Origin: Meandrina meandrites
Taxonomy: Eukaryota > Cnidaria > Anthozoa > Scleractinia > Meandrinidae
NCBI GenBank assembly: GCA_963693305.1
Contig: OY855913.1
Coordinates: 23,990,114 to 24,054,113, forward strand
Direction: 5' to 3'
DNA: 64,000 nucleotides
Numbering within the stretch: the first letter of the stretch is position 1; the number at the start of each line of letters is the position of its first letter. Shown here piece by piece: positions 11,420-20,663 of this stretch. The notes under the pieces were generated by a model, which was given only the letters and a program-made list of their open reading frames with translations, had not been told where the DNA came from and made no database searches. Made by a program: the position numbers and the translations under genes.

Positions 11420-14227
11420 GTGTCTCTTAAAACCAAAAACAAATCAGATGCTGTGAATACTGCCAATGCGTTCGATCTAAAATGCCTGTCTTTAAATGTT
11501 AGAGGCCTCAACAAGTCGATCAAACGCCGAACCATTTTTCGTTGGCTACATGAACAAAGTCATCACGTCACTTTTTTACAAGAATCATACTGCTCCAAAG
11601 AAAGCGCAGCCATTTGGGAAAACGAGTGGGAACGCAACACAAACTATTTTTACAACTTAGAAAAACGCCAACATGCCTTAAAAACAGTATCAAAACTCAA
11701 AGTGGGCGAAAACTCCTACATAGAAGATCAATTTGAAATATTAGAAGAAGAAAAAAACTTCTATGAGTTACTATACCGCTCAAACAATATCAACTGTAAG
11801 AAATTCAAGAATTCGCCTTTCTTTAATCCAGAAAACGTGACCGCACTCAGCGAAGAAGAAAAGAAAACCTGCGAAGGATTGGTAAACGAAGAAGAATGTA
11901 CAAACGCGCTTAAAGACTTTAGCAACAACAAAACTCCAGGCACCGATGGTCTGCCGGCGGAATTTTACCGTTTTTTCTGGCCCGAAATCTGCCTTGACCT
12001 GCAAACCAGTTACAACTACGCTTTTCAACATGGCACGCTTTCTATAAGCCAAAAGCGTGGAATAATTTCGCTTATACCGAAAAAAAACAAGGATAAAACG
12101 ATCCTGGAAAACCTAAGGCCCATCTCACTTCTAAATGTTGACTACAAAATTCTCACTAAAGTAATAGCCAAAAGAATAGAAAAAGTTTTGCCAACATTAA
12201 TAAACCCAGACCAAACAGGTTATGTTAAAGGACGCTACATTGGCGAAAACGTCAGATTGATTTACGACTTATTACAATACACAGATAAGCTAAATAAAAA
12301 AGGCATCGCTATTTTTTTGGACTTTAAAAAAGCGTTCGACTCGATTGAATGGAACTGCCTTCTAGAAACACTACGGCTCTTTAATTTCGGCCTTGATATC
12401 CAAAATTGGATAAAAATTTTCTATAATAATGTCACAAGCTGCGTTTTAAACAACGGCCACGCCTCTACCTTTTTCTCCCTACAGCGAGGAGTCAGACAAG
12501 GTTGTCCATTGTCTGGCGTCCTCTTTGTTCTCGGCATAGAACTTCTCTCTCGATCCATAAGAAGTGATCCCACTATCAAAGGTATTCAAGTCAACAAACA
12601 TGAGCTAAAAATAAGCCAATATGCCGACGACACAACGGTGTTTGTTCGTGACCTTGACTCCGTCACAAGCCTATTGAAGTTGTTGAATGAATTCAACGAG
12701 TGTTCTGGCCTAGAAATTAACAACACCAAAACCGAAGCAATGTGGTTAGGCGAATGGAAAGATAAAACAGATGAACCTTTCGGTTTTAAGTGGCCAAAAG
12801 AACCAATCAATGCTCTCGGTGTTTCTTTTTCTTACAATCATGCAAACGCTGACAGACTCAACTTCGGCGAAAAAATACTTAGCCTTGAAAAAACACTTAA
12901 CACTTGGAAACGGAGAAACTTGACTCTCTATGGAAAAATCAACATTGTCAAAACACTTGGGATATCCAAATTGATTTATTCAGCCTCCGTGCTGCCAGTT
13001 CCAGTTCACTATATCCAAGAAATCAATAAATTAATCTTTGACTTCATATGGGCGGGAAAGCCCCCTAAAATCAAAAGAAATACCCTGATTGGAAATAAAA
13101 AAGACGGCGGTTTAAAAATGTGCGATTTTAACATCATGGAAAAAGCTCTCAAAATAGCTTGGGTCTACAGAATACAAGACGACTCACAAGCTTCCTGGAA
13201 GATAATCCCCAACCAGCTCCTGCACAACCATGGAGGCCTCGCCTTTTTAACAAAATGCAACTTTCCAAGAAATATACTTGACCAAGAGAAGAAGCTTCCA
13301 TCCTTTTATAAAAAAATGTTAGAGTATTGGTGCGAGTTCAAAACCTCAACAGGAATCGCCTGTAAAACGCTTCCAAAAAACGAGCTATTATGGAACAACA
13401 GAAAAATTCTTGTAGAAAACCACAATTGGTATCACGCCGGTATTACCAAGATAAGCGACTTATTAAACTCAAACAGCGACTTTCTAAAACTGCACGAGTT
13501 TGCATTAAAATTCAAGCTGAATGTTCCTTTTACTAAATACTATGGTCTGGTTAATGCAATCCCAAAAGAATGGAAATCAAATTTTAAAAACCCAGCTCCA
13601 AGTGTCGAACACAATAATACCCCTGTCAACACTCTAAAAACCAGTTCTATTTACACCGCCCTTTTAAAAACCATCTTCATCTCCCCCACCGCTGAATCCA
13701 AAATTCTTCGTCATGGTTTCACAAAAAACACCGTCCAAAAAGTCTATCGCATGCCATTTGCGGTCACAAATGAAGTAAAAATCATAATGTTTCAGTACAA
13801 AGTGATCCACAATGTGCTTCCAACCCGCGTCACACTTTATCGAGACGGCCTCTCAGAAAACCCCATATGCAACTTATGCAACGTCGAACAACAAACTCTG
13901 CATCACCTACTCATAGAATGCACTCTTACAGTCGATTATTGGACCTTGTTTGAAAACTGGTGGTACCAAAATACGAATGAAACAATAAAGTTATCCGAAA
14001 CCAATGTACTTTATGGCTGGCATGATAGAACAAAGCATTGGCAAGCACTCAATTATTGTCTACTTTTAGCTAAATATTGTATTTTTTGCACAAGCCTTCG
14101 CGGAGATGTTTTAGACTTTCAATGCTTTTTACTGTTACTTAACGGAAAACTTGAAATTCTTAAAGAGATCGCGACTGCGAAAAAAGCACTACCAAAATTT
14201 TTTCGCACTTGGGCTGCTGTACTTTAA
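11420..14227 (+). CDS. LINE ORF2-like protein: endonuclease remnant, reverse transcriptase, C-terminal zinc knuckle
   Basis: The frame is open from 11390, just after a TGA at 11387-11389. Its first codon used here is GTG, and no in-frame ATG occurs before about residue 440, so the true start is unknown. Residues about 24-70 keep only the beginning of an APE-type endonuclease (LNVRGL and LQESY). The sequence then jumps to the ERNTNYFYNLEKR connector. RT motifs follow: TPGTDGLPAEFY, LRPISLLNVDYKI, FLDFKKAFDS, GVRQGCPLS and YADD (Tyr401). Near the C-terminus CNLC...HHLLIEC fits the CCHC knuckle of L1/Tx1 ORF2 proteins. The missing piece is the catalytic bulk of the endonuclease plus linker, roughly 300 residues by family comparison. 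RT may be active, but normal target nicking cannot be. Confidence 0.85.
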   Translation: MSLKTKNKSDAVNTANAFDLKCLSLNVRGLNKSIKRRTIFRWLHEQSHHVTFLQESYCSKESAAIWENEWERNTNYFYNLEKRQHALKTVSKLKVGENSYIEDQFEILEEEKNFYELLYRSNNINCKKFKNSPFFNPENVTALSEEEKKTCEGLVNEEECTNALKDFSNNKTPGTDGLPAEFYRFFWPEICLDLQTSYNYAFQHGTLSISQKRGIISLIPKKNKDKTILENLRPISLLNVDYKILTKVIAKRIEKVLPTLINPDQTGYVKGRYIGENVRLIYDLLQYTDKLNKKGIAIFLDFKKAFDSIEWNCLLETLRLFNFGLDIQNWIKIFYNNVTSCVLNNGHASTFFSLQRGVRQGCPLSGVLFVLGIELLSRSIRSDPTIKGIQVNKHELKISQYADDTTVFVRDLDSVTSLLKLLNEFNECSGLEINNTKTEAMWLGEWKDKTDEPFGFKWPKEPINALGVSFSYNHANADRLNFGEKILSLEKTLNTWKRRNLTLYGKINIVKTLGISKLIYSASVLPVPVHYIQEINKLIFDFIWAGKPPKIKRNTLIGNKKDGGLKMCDFNIMEKALKIAWVYRIQDDSQASWKIIPNQLLHNHGGLAFLTKCNFPRNILDQEKKLPSFYKKMLEYWCEFKTSTGIACKTLPKNELLWNNRKILVENHNWYHAGITKISDLLNSNSDFLKLHEFALKFKLNVPFTKYYGLVNAIPKEWKSNFKNPAPSVEHNNTPVNTLKTSSIYTALLKTIFISPTAESKILRHGFTKNTVQKVYRMPFAVTNEVKIIMFQYKVIHNVLPTRVTLYRDGLSENPICNLCNVEQQTLHHLLIECTLTVDYWTLFENWWYQNTNETIKLSETNVLYGWHDRTKHWQALNYCLLLAKYCIFCTSLRGDVLDFQCFLLLLNGKLEILKEIATAKKALPKFFRTWAAVL

Positions 14228-14363
14228 TTATCTTTAATCACTCTAATTACTTTATTTGCGTAATCTATACAAGTTGAAAATATGTAAACTGTAACTATAT
14301 AATTGTAATAATCATAAACTGTGCTTATATAACTTGTAATCTGTAACTAGTGTCTGTGTTTGA

Positions 14364-14369
14364 AATAAA
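14364..14369 (+). terminator. Polyadenylation signal of the LINE
   Basis: AATAAA lies about 15 bp before the A-rich tail and about 137 bp after the ORF stop. Confidence 0.7.
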
Positions 14370-14447
14370 AAAATCTTCATTTAAAAAAAAAACAAAAAAA
14401 AAAACAAACAAACAAACAAACACACAAACAAGCAAACAACAACAACA

Positions 14448-15328
14448 CCTGAAGCTACACTGCAACTAGAAGACAAACATTTCTTCCTTTGGTACTGTTC
14501 ACTACTGAGAACATCAGGTCCCGGTTATTCAAAGGGTCTTCAAAGGACGGTGAGTACTGTCTGATGTTATTCTTTTTCACAGCTTTTTATAGTTAATTTG
14601 TGTTCTCTTTTTGTTATTTTACATGCGTGTACTTGGTAGGTTAGAGCGCACGCCGTCCACGAGCAACGAAACCAACACATACATCATGTAAGACAATATT
14701 GCAAAGTGTACGGGATTTTATGTACCTTCCTGAAGGCCTGAAGCGCCGAATGTTTTCGTCTTACAACCTAGCCCGCTTTGTTTGTATTTTTTTTTAGATC
14801 TATTTATTCCTTATGATTTATCTCTTTGACCTCCTTCATAGACATCTTGAAATATCGTTTACATATCCAACCCCCCCCCCCCCCCCCCCCCAAAAAAAAA
14901 TTTAGTGGCCGGAATCTTGCACAATAAGCCCGTGGCGGCATTTAATTTTTAGATTGCGTGAAACATAACGAGAGTCTAGTGCTATTAACAACGTATAAAA
15001 AATACTGCATCCAGTAAAATGAAAGTAGACTGAAAGTCTTTGGTTCCTTAGTATCATCAATTCTCGTCGGGCCAGTAGGCGCATAAAGTCGTCTGGTTCC
15101 TTGTAAACTCATTATAAATTCGGACCCTCGGATAGATTGCTCGAATAAATCATAGAAAAGATGATCTGTTGTTGAATACGTAAATCGTAGATTGAAAGAA
15201 GTGTCAGAAGAAAATTGGAACGGATACAGGAAAGGGCACTCACAGCTGAGCCAGCTGAGCTAACACAAATAACTTGATATGGCCAATCTATGCACTGTAC
15301 AAGACAGACGGCTGCAGGACCCGAGATA
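14448..15328. other. Intergenic sequence with a poly-C/poly-A run
   Basis: It contains a C-run of about 21 bp at 14871-14891 followed by A-run sequence. No gene is recognised. Confidence 0.4.
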
Positions 15329-16591
15329 AGATGATGACCGATCGCGCGAGTTAGGGGTTGAGTTGAGTTTGAGTTGAGTTAAGATTGAGTTACCGTTTTT
15401 CATTTGCTTTAACTAAAAGTGTTTAATTTAAGATGCAAATCACTTTTTACGACCAAATAAGTAGATAATTTAACATTATAAAGCAGGAAAGCTGGAGATA
15501 ATGGCCGAGTTAGGGTTGAGTTGAGTTTGAGTTGCAATTGAGTTAAGATTGAGTTACCGTTTCCATTAATGGTTTTACTAAAAGTGTTTAATTTAAGATG
15601 CGAATCACTTTTTACGACCAAATAAGTAGATAATTTAACATTATAAGGCAGGAAAACTGATACTTCTGTATTTTAGAGAATTATGTTATCCTCATTTTGT
15701 GCTGTTAAGCATTACACGAGCCACCTCGGAGCCCGAGTCAACCTTGACTCACGAGTCAACCTTGAGTCAAGCCAAAAATTTTTTTTTTGGTAGGAAAAAA
15801 ATATTTGAATATATATTGTAGGAAAAATCATGAATCTATAAAAAACTATATTATGAAATGGACACGGGACCGGATCCTAACAGGCAAATCTTCGCAGACG
15901 ATACAAAGGCTCAAGTCATGAAACAAGGGAATTACGTCTTGCTATGAAAAGCGAAAATGAAATTCAAACTGGCAACGTCATGAAAGCAAAATTTTTTGTC
16001 TGTTACCATGTAACAGTTCTATATTTTCTTTCCCTACAACAACAACAAAAAAAATCTCTGGCTTGACTCGAGGTTGACTCGTGACTCGAGATTGACTCGC
16101 TCGTGCGTGACTCGAGGTTGACTCGTGACTCGAGATTGACTCGTGCGTGACTCGAGGTTGACTCGTGACTCGAGATTGACTCGTGCATGACTCAAGGTTG
16201 ACTCGTGACTCGAGATTGACTCGCTCGTGCGTGACTCGAGGTTGACTCGTGACTCGAGATTGACTCGTGCGTGACTCGAGGTTGACTGGTGACTCGAGAT
16301 TGACTCGTGCATGACTTAAGGTTGACTCGTGACTCGAGGTTGACTCGGGCTTCCGGTTGGCTCGTAGTGTTACGCTAAAACTCCCCACAGAATGAGGATA
16401 CAAACACAATTCGCTAAAATACAAAAGTATCAGTTTTCCTGCCTTATAATGTTAAATTACCTATTTATTTGGTCGTAAAAAGTGATTCGCATCTTAAATT
16501 AGCACTTTTTTTAGTAAAAACGGTAACTCAATCGTAACTCAACTCAAACTCAGCTCAAACTGTCCCGCAAACTCGGTAAATAGCCGATCCC
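15329..16591. mobile_element. Large foldback element with long inverted arms
   Basis: The left arm (about 15500-15778) matches the right arm (about 16318-16590) as a reverse complement over about 270 bp. Both carry the GAGTTGAGTTTGAGTTG motif, the ATCACTTTTTACGACCAAATA segment and the CCCGAGTCAACC tract. The outer 15350-15500 part of the left side is a direct duplication of the arm start. The centre holds a TGACTCG tandem array. Near-identical direct repeats (AGGACCC-AGATA type) at 15315-15328 and 16594-16605 flank the unit and could be a target duplication. There is no transposase. The architecture resembles foldback transposons. Confidence 0.75.
16056..16350 (-). repeat. TGACTCG tandem array inside the foldback element
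   Basis: Alternating 18-bp units (GACTCGAGGTTGACTCGT) and 22- or 26-bp units (GACTCGAGATTGACTCG plus TGCGT or CTCGTGCGT) form a higher-order pattern repeated about twice over roughly 128 bp. Frames of up to 148 codons on the minus strand (rich in S, R, V, N, L, E) are products of the repeat and not a gene. Each unit contains TGACTC, an AP-1/bZIP-like half-site. Confidence 0.85.
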
Positions 16592-16654
16592 ACAGGACCC
16601 AGATACTCTTATGTACAAGGTTAAGAATAACATCTGTCCTTGCTCACCTATTCC

Positions 16655-17145
16655 AGGGCCTCTTTATATGAGCCCAGTTGTCTGGGCTGGCCCGGTTTCC
16701 GAGATCTCGCCTCACTCCTATTTTCTTTGTAAAAATTTTAATCTGAGAAGGCGGGCCAGCCCGGTTAGCGAGATCTCGGTTTCTACAAACGAGATCTCAG
16801 CAACAGGGATGAAAATTTTCTCACATGAACACTTCAGCCCGGTTACCGGGACGACACTTTTTTGACAAATCAGCTTTGCTTTCGTAACAGGGCGGCCAAA
16901 ATGGCATCATTTTGCCTTGTTTGCATGTCCACATCAAAAGTATTCGAATTAACTTTATTAGTAAAGTTACAAGAGTCTTCAAAGCTATGATAGTCGCGAA
17001 CGATACAAGTTTATGTGGCGCCATGTGGGTTTTGTTGCTTTAATTTATCCCGGTCACCGGGCTGAAATTTCCCATATGAACAGACGACAAAATTCATCCC
17101 GATAACCGAGACAGCCCGGTTACCGGGCTCATATGAAGAGGCCCT
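16655..17145. mobile_element. TIR MITE, AGGGCCTCTT termini
   Basis: The left end AGGGCCTCTTTATATGAGCC and the right end GGCTCATATGAAGAGGCCCT are inverted copies with one mismatch. Inside are repeated CCCGGTTACCGGG and GAGATCTCG palindromes. No coding capacity. The superfamily is not certain. Confidence 0.75.
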
Positions 17146-19496
17146 CAGAGGATTCTCATCGGACGGAATATGCCATACGTGACAAAGAATTTGTTATCCC
17201 AAGATTCAATACAGCGGCATATGGTAACCACACTATCAGGCAGATACACTGGACCCAAATATTTTAGTTATGTTAGAATGTATTAAGATTTTGTTATTTT
17301 TAATTTCTTTAATTTACAGTTTACCCATTGTGTTTTTTTTTACTGCTATGTCAGTAATCGACACTCAAAGTATTCATACATGATCCAACCGGGAAAAACT
17401 ATTGACATAAGATCTTTTGTATGCTCTCCGTGATCGATAGAAATAGAGCCACAATAATTGCACAATTGATGTAGGATTGAGATGTTTTCCTCCTTCTTTA
17501 GTGATACCATCAAATTATCGAAATGCTTCAAGCCGAGGCATTTTTTCCTCTTTACAATACCAAATAATCGAAATGCCGCGAATCCACAGATATGCTTCAA
17601 CGGCATCCCAGTGTCTCCAAAATAAACTCGATTGTCGTGTGGGTCTTGAAGCGAGTTTTGTAAGAGTTCTTCACTACCTAGCGACGCTTGATCGAAATCT
17701 GGCCTCGGGTACGTGGAATACACCACTTGATTTTGCAGATTTGTTGCGTAAAGCACTTTGCACGCACCCGACCACGCGCGGCGTAAAGCATGGTGGCATT
17801 CACGCCCATACACCGAGTGACGTCAAGCGATTTCTGAGAACTTACGAACCGGAAAAAGCATACTCGCTTAGTTGGACTTTGTCGCTCTCTTCTACTGAGG
17901 CAGCTAATAGATCAGGTTAAGGTTTCCCACTGAAGGCATTCTTATCATTAATTATCAAACGGAATTTTCCTGTTTATACATTGGGGTTGTCTGCAAAAGA
18001 CACAATACTTTAATGTTTAGTCTTGGAAATTGTCGTTGTTGTTGGAAAAACAATCTAATATTCACAGCTAGTGTGTTCCTGTTGTCCAAAAAAAATTCGG
18101 CAACACGAATTGTCACACACAGGCTCAGTCTTCTCTTCTCAGAATAGAGCAGATTTAATAATCGTTATCACCGAAAGGTTAACATAATTGCCAAATGAAA
18201 TTTTCCCGTTTATACATTGTGGCGGTTTTCAGCAAGGCACTCGTGGCGCTTGAGTCTGATTTTTTTTAAGGTTGCACGCCGGCAAACGGTTCATAATATT
18301 TACACAGTGTTTTCCTAAAAAAAAAATGAAGCAATTCGAACTGATCACACACAGGCTCCATATAGGAGGTCATCGTGATCAATGTCATGTGATTCTTGGA
18401 AAGACACAACAACCACAAACCGGTAGTTTCCATTCACGTGCTTTTGGGAGAGCAGAGGAAACGCCTGCTAGCTCCACTGGGAAGCAAACCGGAAAGCGGG
18501 TCGTATTGGTGACTCATTCGCTGAAAGGATTCATCTCTGATTTAAAAGACGTGCGTTTTACTGTAGTCGTTCCTTGTGCGATCTTTCACACGGTGTCCAT
18601 ACACGCTAAAAACTGTCCAACTTGAAGGCTCCCCCGTCAGACAAAGATACAGCGTCTTTTCGACAAACTTTATCTGTTCCGATCTGTTGAATTTTCAAAT
18701 TCGAAGTTTGCTATGTTTTCGTGGTAGATTTCGCTTTTGTTAAAGGATTAAGCGCTTTGGTGATAACATATATGTATATGGGATGGAAATCGTTTCGTTT
18801 TAACTCGAAGCGCCCATGAGATCGAGAGACCTTGAATAGTCTGCCTTTCCCCTCTCCTCTGAGTGGTCAGTTTCCAAGAAAAACCGTGAGCGGGCTCCGC
18901 GCGTGCTGAGTTACAAATTCCTCGTGATTCTACGCCCGGAAAAAGCTCTTACCTTTGGACTAAATAATAAACCTTTGTGGTGATTCAATCGCATTCAATA
19001 AGTTATTTGGAGCGCTGATGAATAAGGCATACAAATTACGTAATAAGCAGATCTTTCGAGCCTGCATGACGTACAAATATGCCTGAATTCAATGTGTACA
19101 TTCCTGGTGCATGACAAACGCGTTCCGCGTGTGGGATGAGTTATCGTAGATCATGAATTTACGTCACAATTATGTCTGCTCTTATTTTACAAAGGAAAAT
19201 ATTGATGAATTTCATCATGTGCCATCTAAAAACAAACCAAATACTAGCATTAAGCAGTATTTCCGGGCTATATATGGTTTCGATGGTAAAAATGTCTTTT
19301 ATTTCTTCACTTTCCGTATAGTGAAGTGTCACTTTTATCAGTTTCAACGAACAAACAATCTAGATCCTTTTTTAATCTGATTGATGAGTGGCGTTCAATA
19401 ACTTTTGACAGTTGCGCATGCGAGTCTATTCAGTTTACGTCAGATTTGTGTAAACATGAAACCACAACAAAGTATCATACTTCAACGCTTTCAGCC
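17146..19496. other. Intergenic sequence upstream of the PTB gene
   Basis: Overlapping open frames at 17346-17920 on both strands match no family I know and are probably chance. A diverged direct duplication lies at 17955-18365. A TACGTCA element at 19435-19441 resembles a CRE half-palindrome near the PTB gene promoter. Confidence 0.35.
17955..18365 (+). repeat. Diverged direct duplication of about 235 bp
   Basis: The tracts TTTTCC(T/C)GTTTATACATTG and TCACACACAGGCTC occur in the same order at 17965/18110 and again at 18202/18343. This indicates an old tandem duplication. Non-coding. Confidence 0.6.
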
Positions 19497-19504
19497 TATA
19501 TAAG
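19497..19504 (+). promoter_or_regulatory. TATA box of the PTB-domain gene
   Basis: TATATAAG lies 123 bp before the ATG at 19620 and is followed by G-rich sequence. Initiation near 19525-19530 is expected, giving a 5' UTR of about 90 bases. Confidence 0.65.
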
Positions 19505-19619
19505 GGGGATGGGCGTGCAGAGAGCCTCACGTCTATCACATGTTCCCGCGGGAAAGGTCACAACTTACGCTTGAACAAACATAGCTGAGCTTCGAAATCA
19601 ATTGAGTACAAGTGAAAGA

Positions 19620-20663
19620 ATGTTCTCTAAACTGAGCCCGAGTTTCGCTCGTAAAGCTGGACACCAGCAGCTTACAGGCAACGACGCCGACGAGAAAGAT
19701 CGAATTATAGCCGGTGTACAGTTCATTGTGCGCTACATTGGTTCTACAGAGGTTGCTGGAGCGAGTGGGACAGGCAGCGGTAAGACAGAAAAACCCGTAG
19801 CGAAAGTCTTTGAGCAGCAAAAGAAGAAAGCCGACGCCAAGACGCAGAAGAAGATGGTCTTAACTCTGTGCTCAAAAAGCCTGAGCGTCAGCGAGGAAGC
19901 GTGCGGAAAGCTGGTCGCAAATTTTCCCATCTCCAAGATAACATTTTGTAATATCGACACCTTCTACGACAAGGCTTTCGTGTTTATCGCACGTGACAGG
20001 GCGGAAAGTCAATTCAAAGCTTTCGTCTTCACGTGCGAGAGCAAAGTCAAAGCCAGAGAACTTTTTAAGGCTCTTTCGTTGGCTTTCATGGTTAACTACG
20101 AAAGCTACCAAGCGTCTTTGGCACGCAGTAAGCCCGCAAACGGGTTGCCAGCCGATGAAAGCAAAAATACGTTTTTCGATGGAATGGCCTATGAACCGCA
20201 ACAAGCCTCGGACGAGAAAAGTGAACAATCACACTGTTATGGTGTATCGACTTCGCCGAAAGAATCTTGCGTGCCAGTTTTGAATGGGTTCCACTCGCCA
20301 AAGCAGACGAGAAGCCCGAATCCAATGGGAGGACCCCTGAGGAATAAACATCTACTACGTGTAGCGGATTGTCGCTTGAGGAGCGCGTCAGATCCTCCAC
20401 CCATTGGCAAAACGAAAGCTCCAGCTGTTGCCAGCTCGCCCGAGACTCATCCTTCCTCGCTGAATCCTGTCTCGTTGAAGCCCAGCGAGGAAATGGAAGA
20501 GGAGTTTACCGAATTTGCTGAGCTGAGGTCGAAATGCCGATCAAGTTCTGCGATCACAGCTTGCAACCAGCCCGGAAGTTTTCCCAATGGCTTCCAACTC
20601 TTCGACAGCGCGCCGAATGTTTGGGGAGGCTTCCAGAATCACACATGCCTTCCAATTCACTGA
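19620..20663 (+). CDS. PTB-domain adaptor protein (LDLRAP1/Numb/GULP-like), single exon, 347 aa
   Basis: The start is the ATG at 19620. The frame is open back to a TTG at 19602, which is not a likely eukaryotic start. Residues about 30-165 form a phosphotyrosine-binding fold: GVQFIVRYIGSTEV at the first strand, SKITFCNIDTFYDKAFVFIARD, then FKAFVFTC, and the final helix ARELFKALSLAFMVNYESY. A lysine-rich insert lies near residues 57-79. The rest is low-complexity and Ser/Pro-rich, probably disordered, with an acidic EEMEEEFTEFAEL segment that could be an endocytic-type motif. Such adaptors bind NPxY-like tails of receptors. LDLRAP1 or GULP looks closest, but orthology is not settled, and FAM43-type proteins are another intronless PTB group. 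No intron is needed to complete the frame. Confidence 0.85.
   Translation: MFSKLSPSFARKAGHQQLTGNDADEKDRIIAGVQFIVRYIGSTEVAGASGTGSGKTEKPVAKVFEQQKKKADAKTQKKMVLTLCSKSLSVSEEACGKLVANFPISKITFCNIDTFYDKAFVFIARDRAESQFKAFVFTCESKVKARELFKALSLAFMVNYESYQASLARSKPANGLPADESKNTFFDGMAYEPQQASDEKSEQSHCYGVSTSPKESCVPVLNGFHSPKQTRSPNPMGGPLRNKHLLRVADCRLRSASDPPPIGKTKAPAVASSPETHPSSLNPVSLKPSEEMEEEFTEFAELRSKCRSSSAITACNQPGSFPNGFQLFDSAPNVWGGFQNHTCLPIH

Larger units (their letters stand above)
11390..14447 (+). mobile_element. L1/Tx1-type LINE retrotransposon, internally deleted
   Basis: This non-LTR element has a long reverse-transcriptase frame, a 3' UTR of about 150 bp, an AATAAA signal (14364-14369) and an A-rich tail grading into CAAA and CAA repeats (14379-14447). 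No ORF1 was found upstream, and the 5' boundary is uncertain. A frame with no stop over 2.8 kb implies a young insertion or recent selection. Target duplications were not identified. Confidence 0.85.

Noticed and set aside
16056..16350. CRISPR-like array of repeats and spacers
   Set aside because: The units are contiguous without unique spacers, and the genome is eukaryotic.
15978..16424. Open frame of 148 codons with repeated S/R/V/N/L/E peptides
   Set aside because: It is the translation of the TGACTCG tandem array in several frames; there is no start context and no domain.
17346..17920. Overlapping 155- and 147-codon frames on opposite strands
   Set aside because: Neither matches a family I know, neither shows a domain or clear splice pattern, and both cannot easily be real.
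19602..19619. Upstream TTG start for the PTB protein
   Set aside because: TTG is not a usual eukaryotic start; the ATG at 19620 lies 18 bp later in the same frame.
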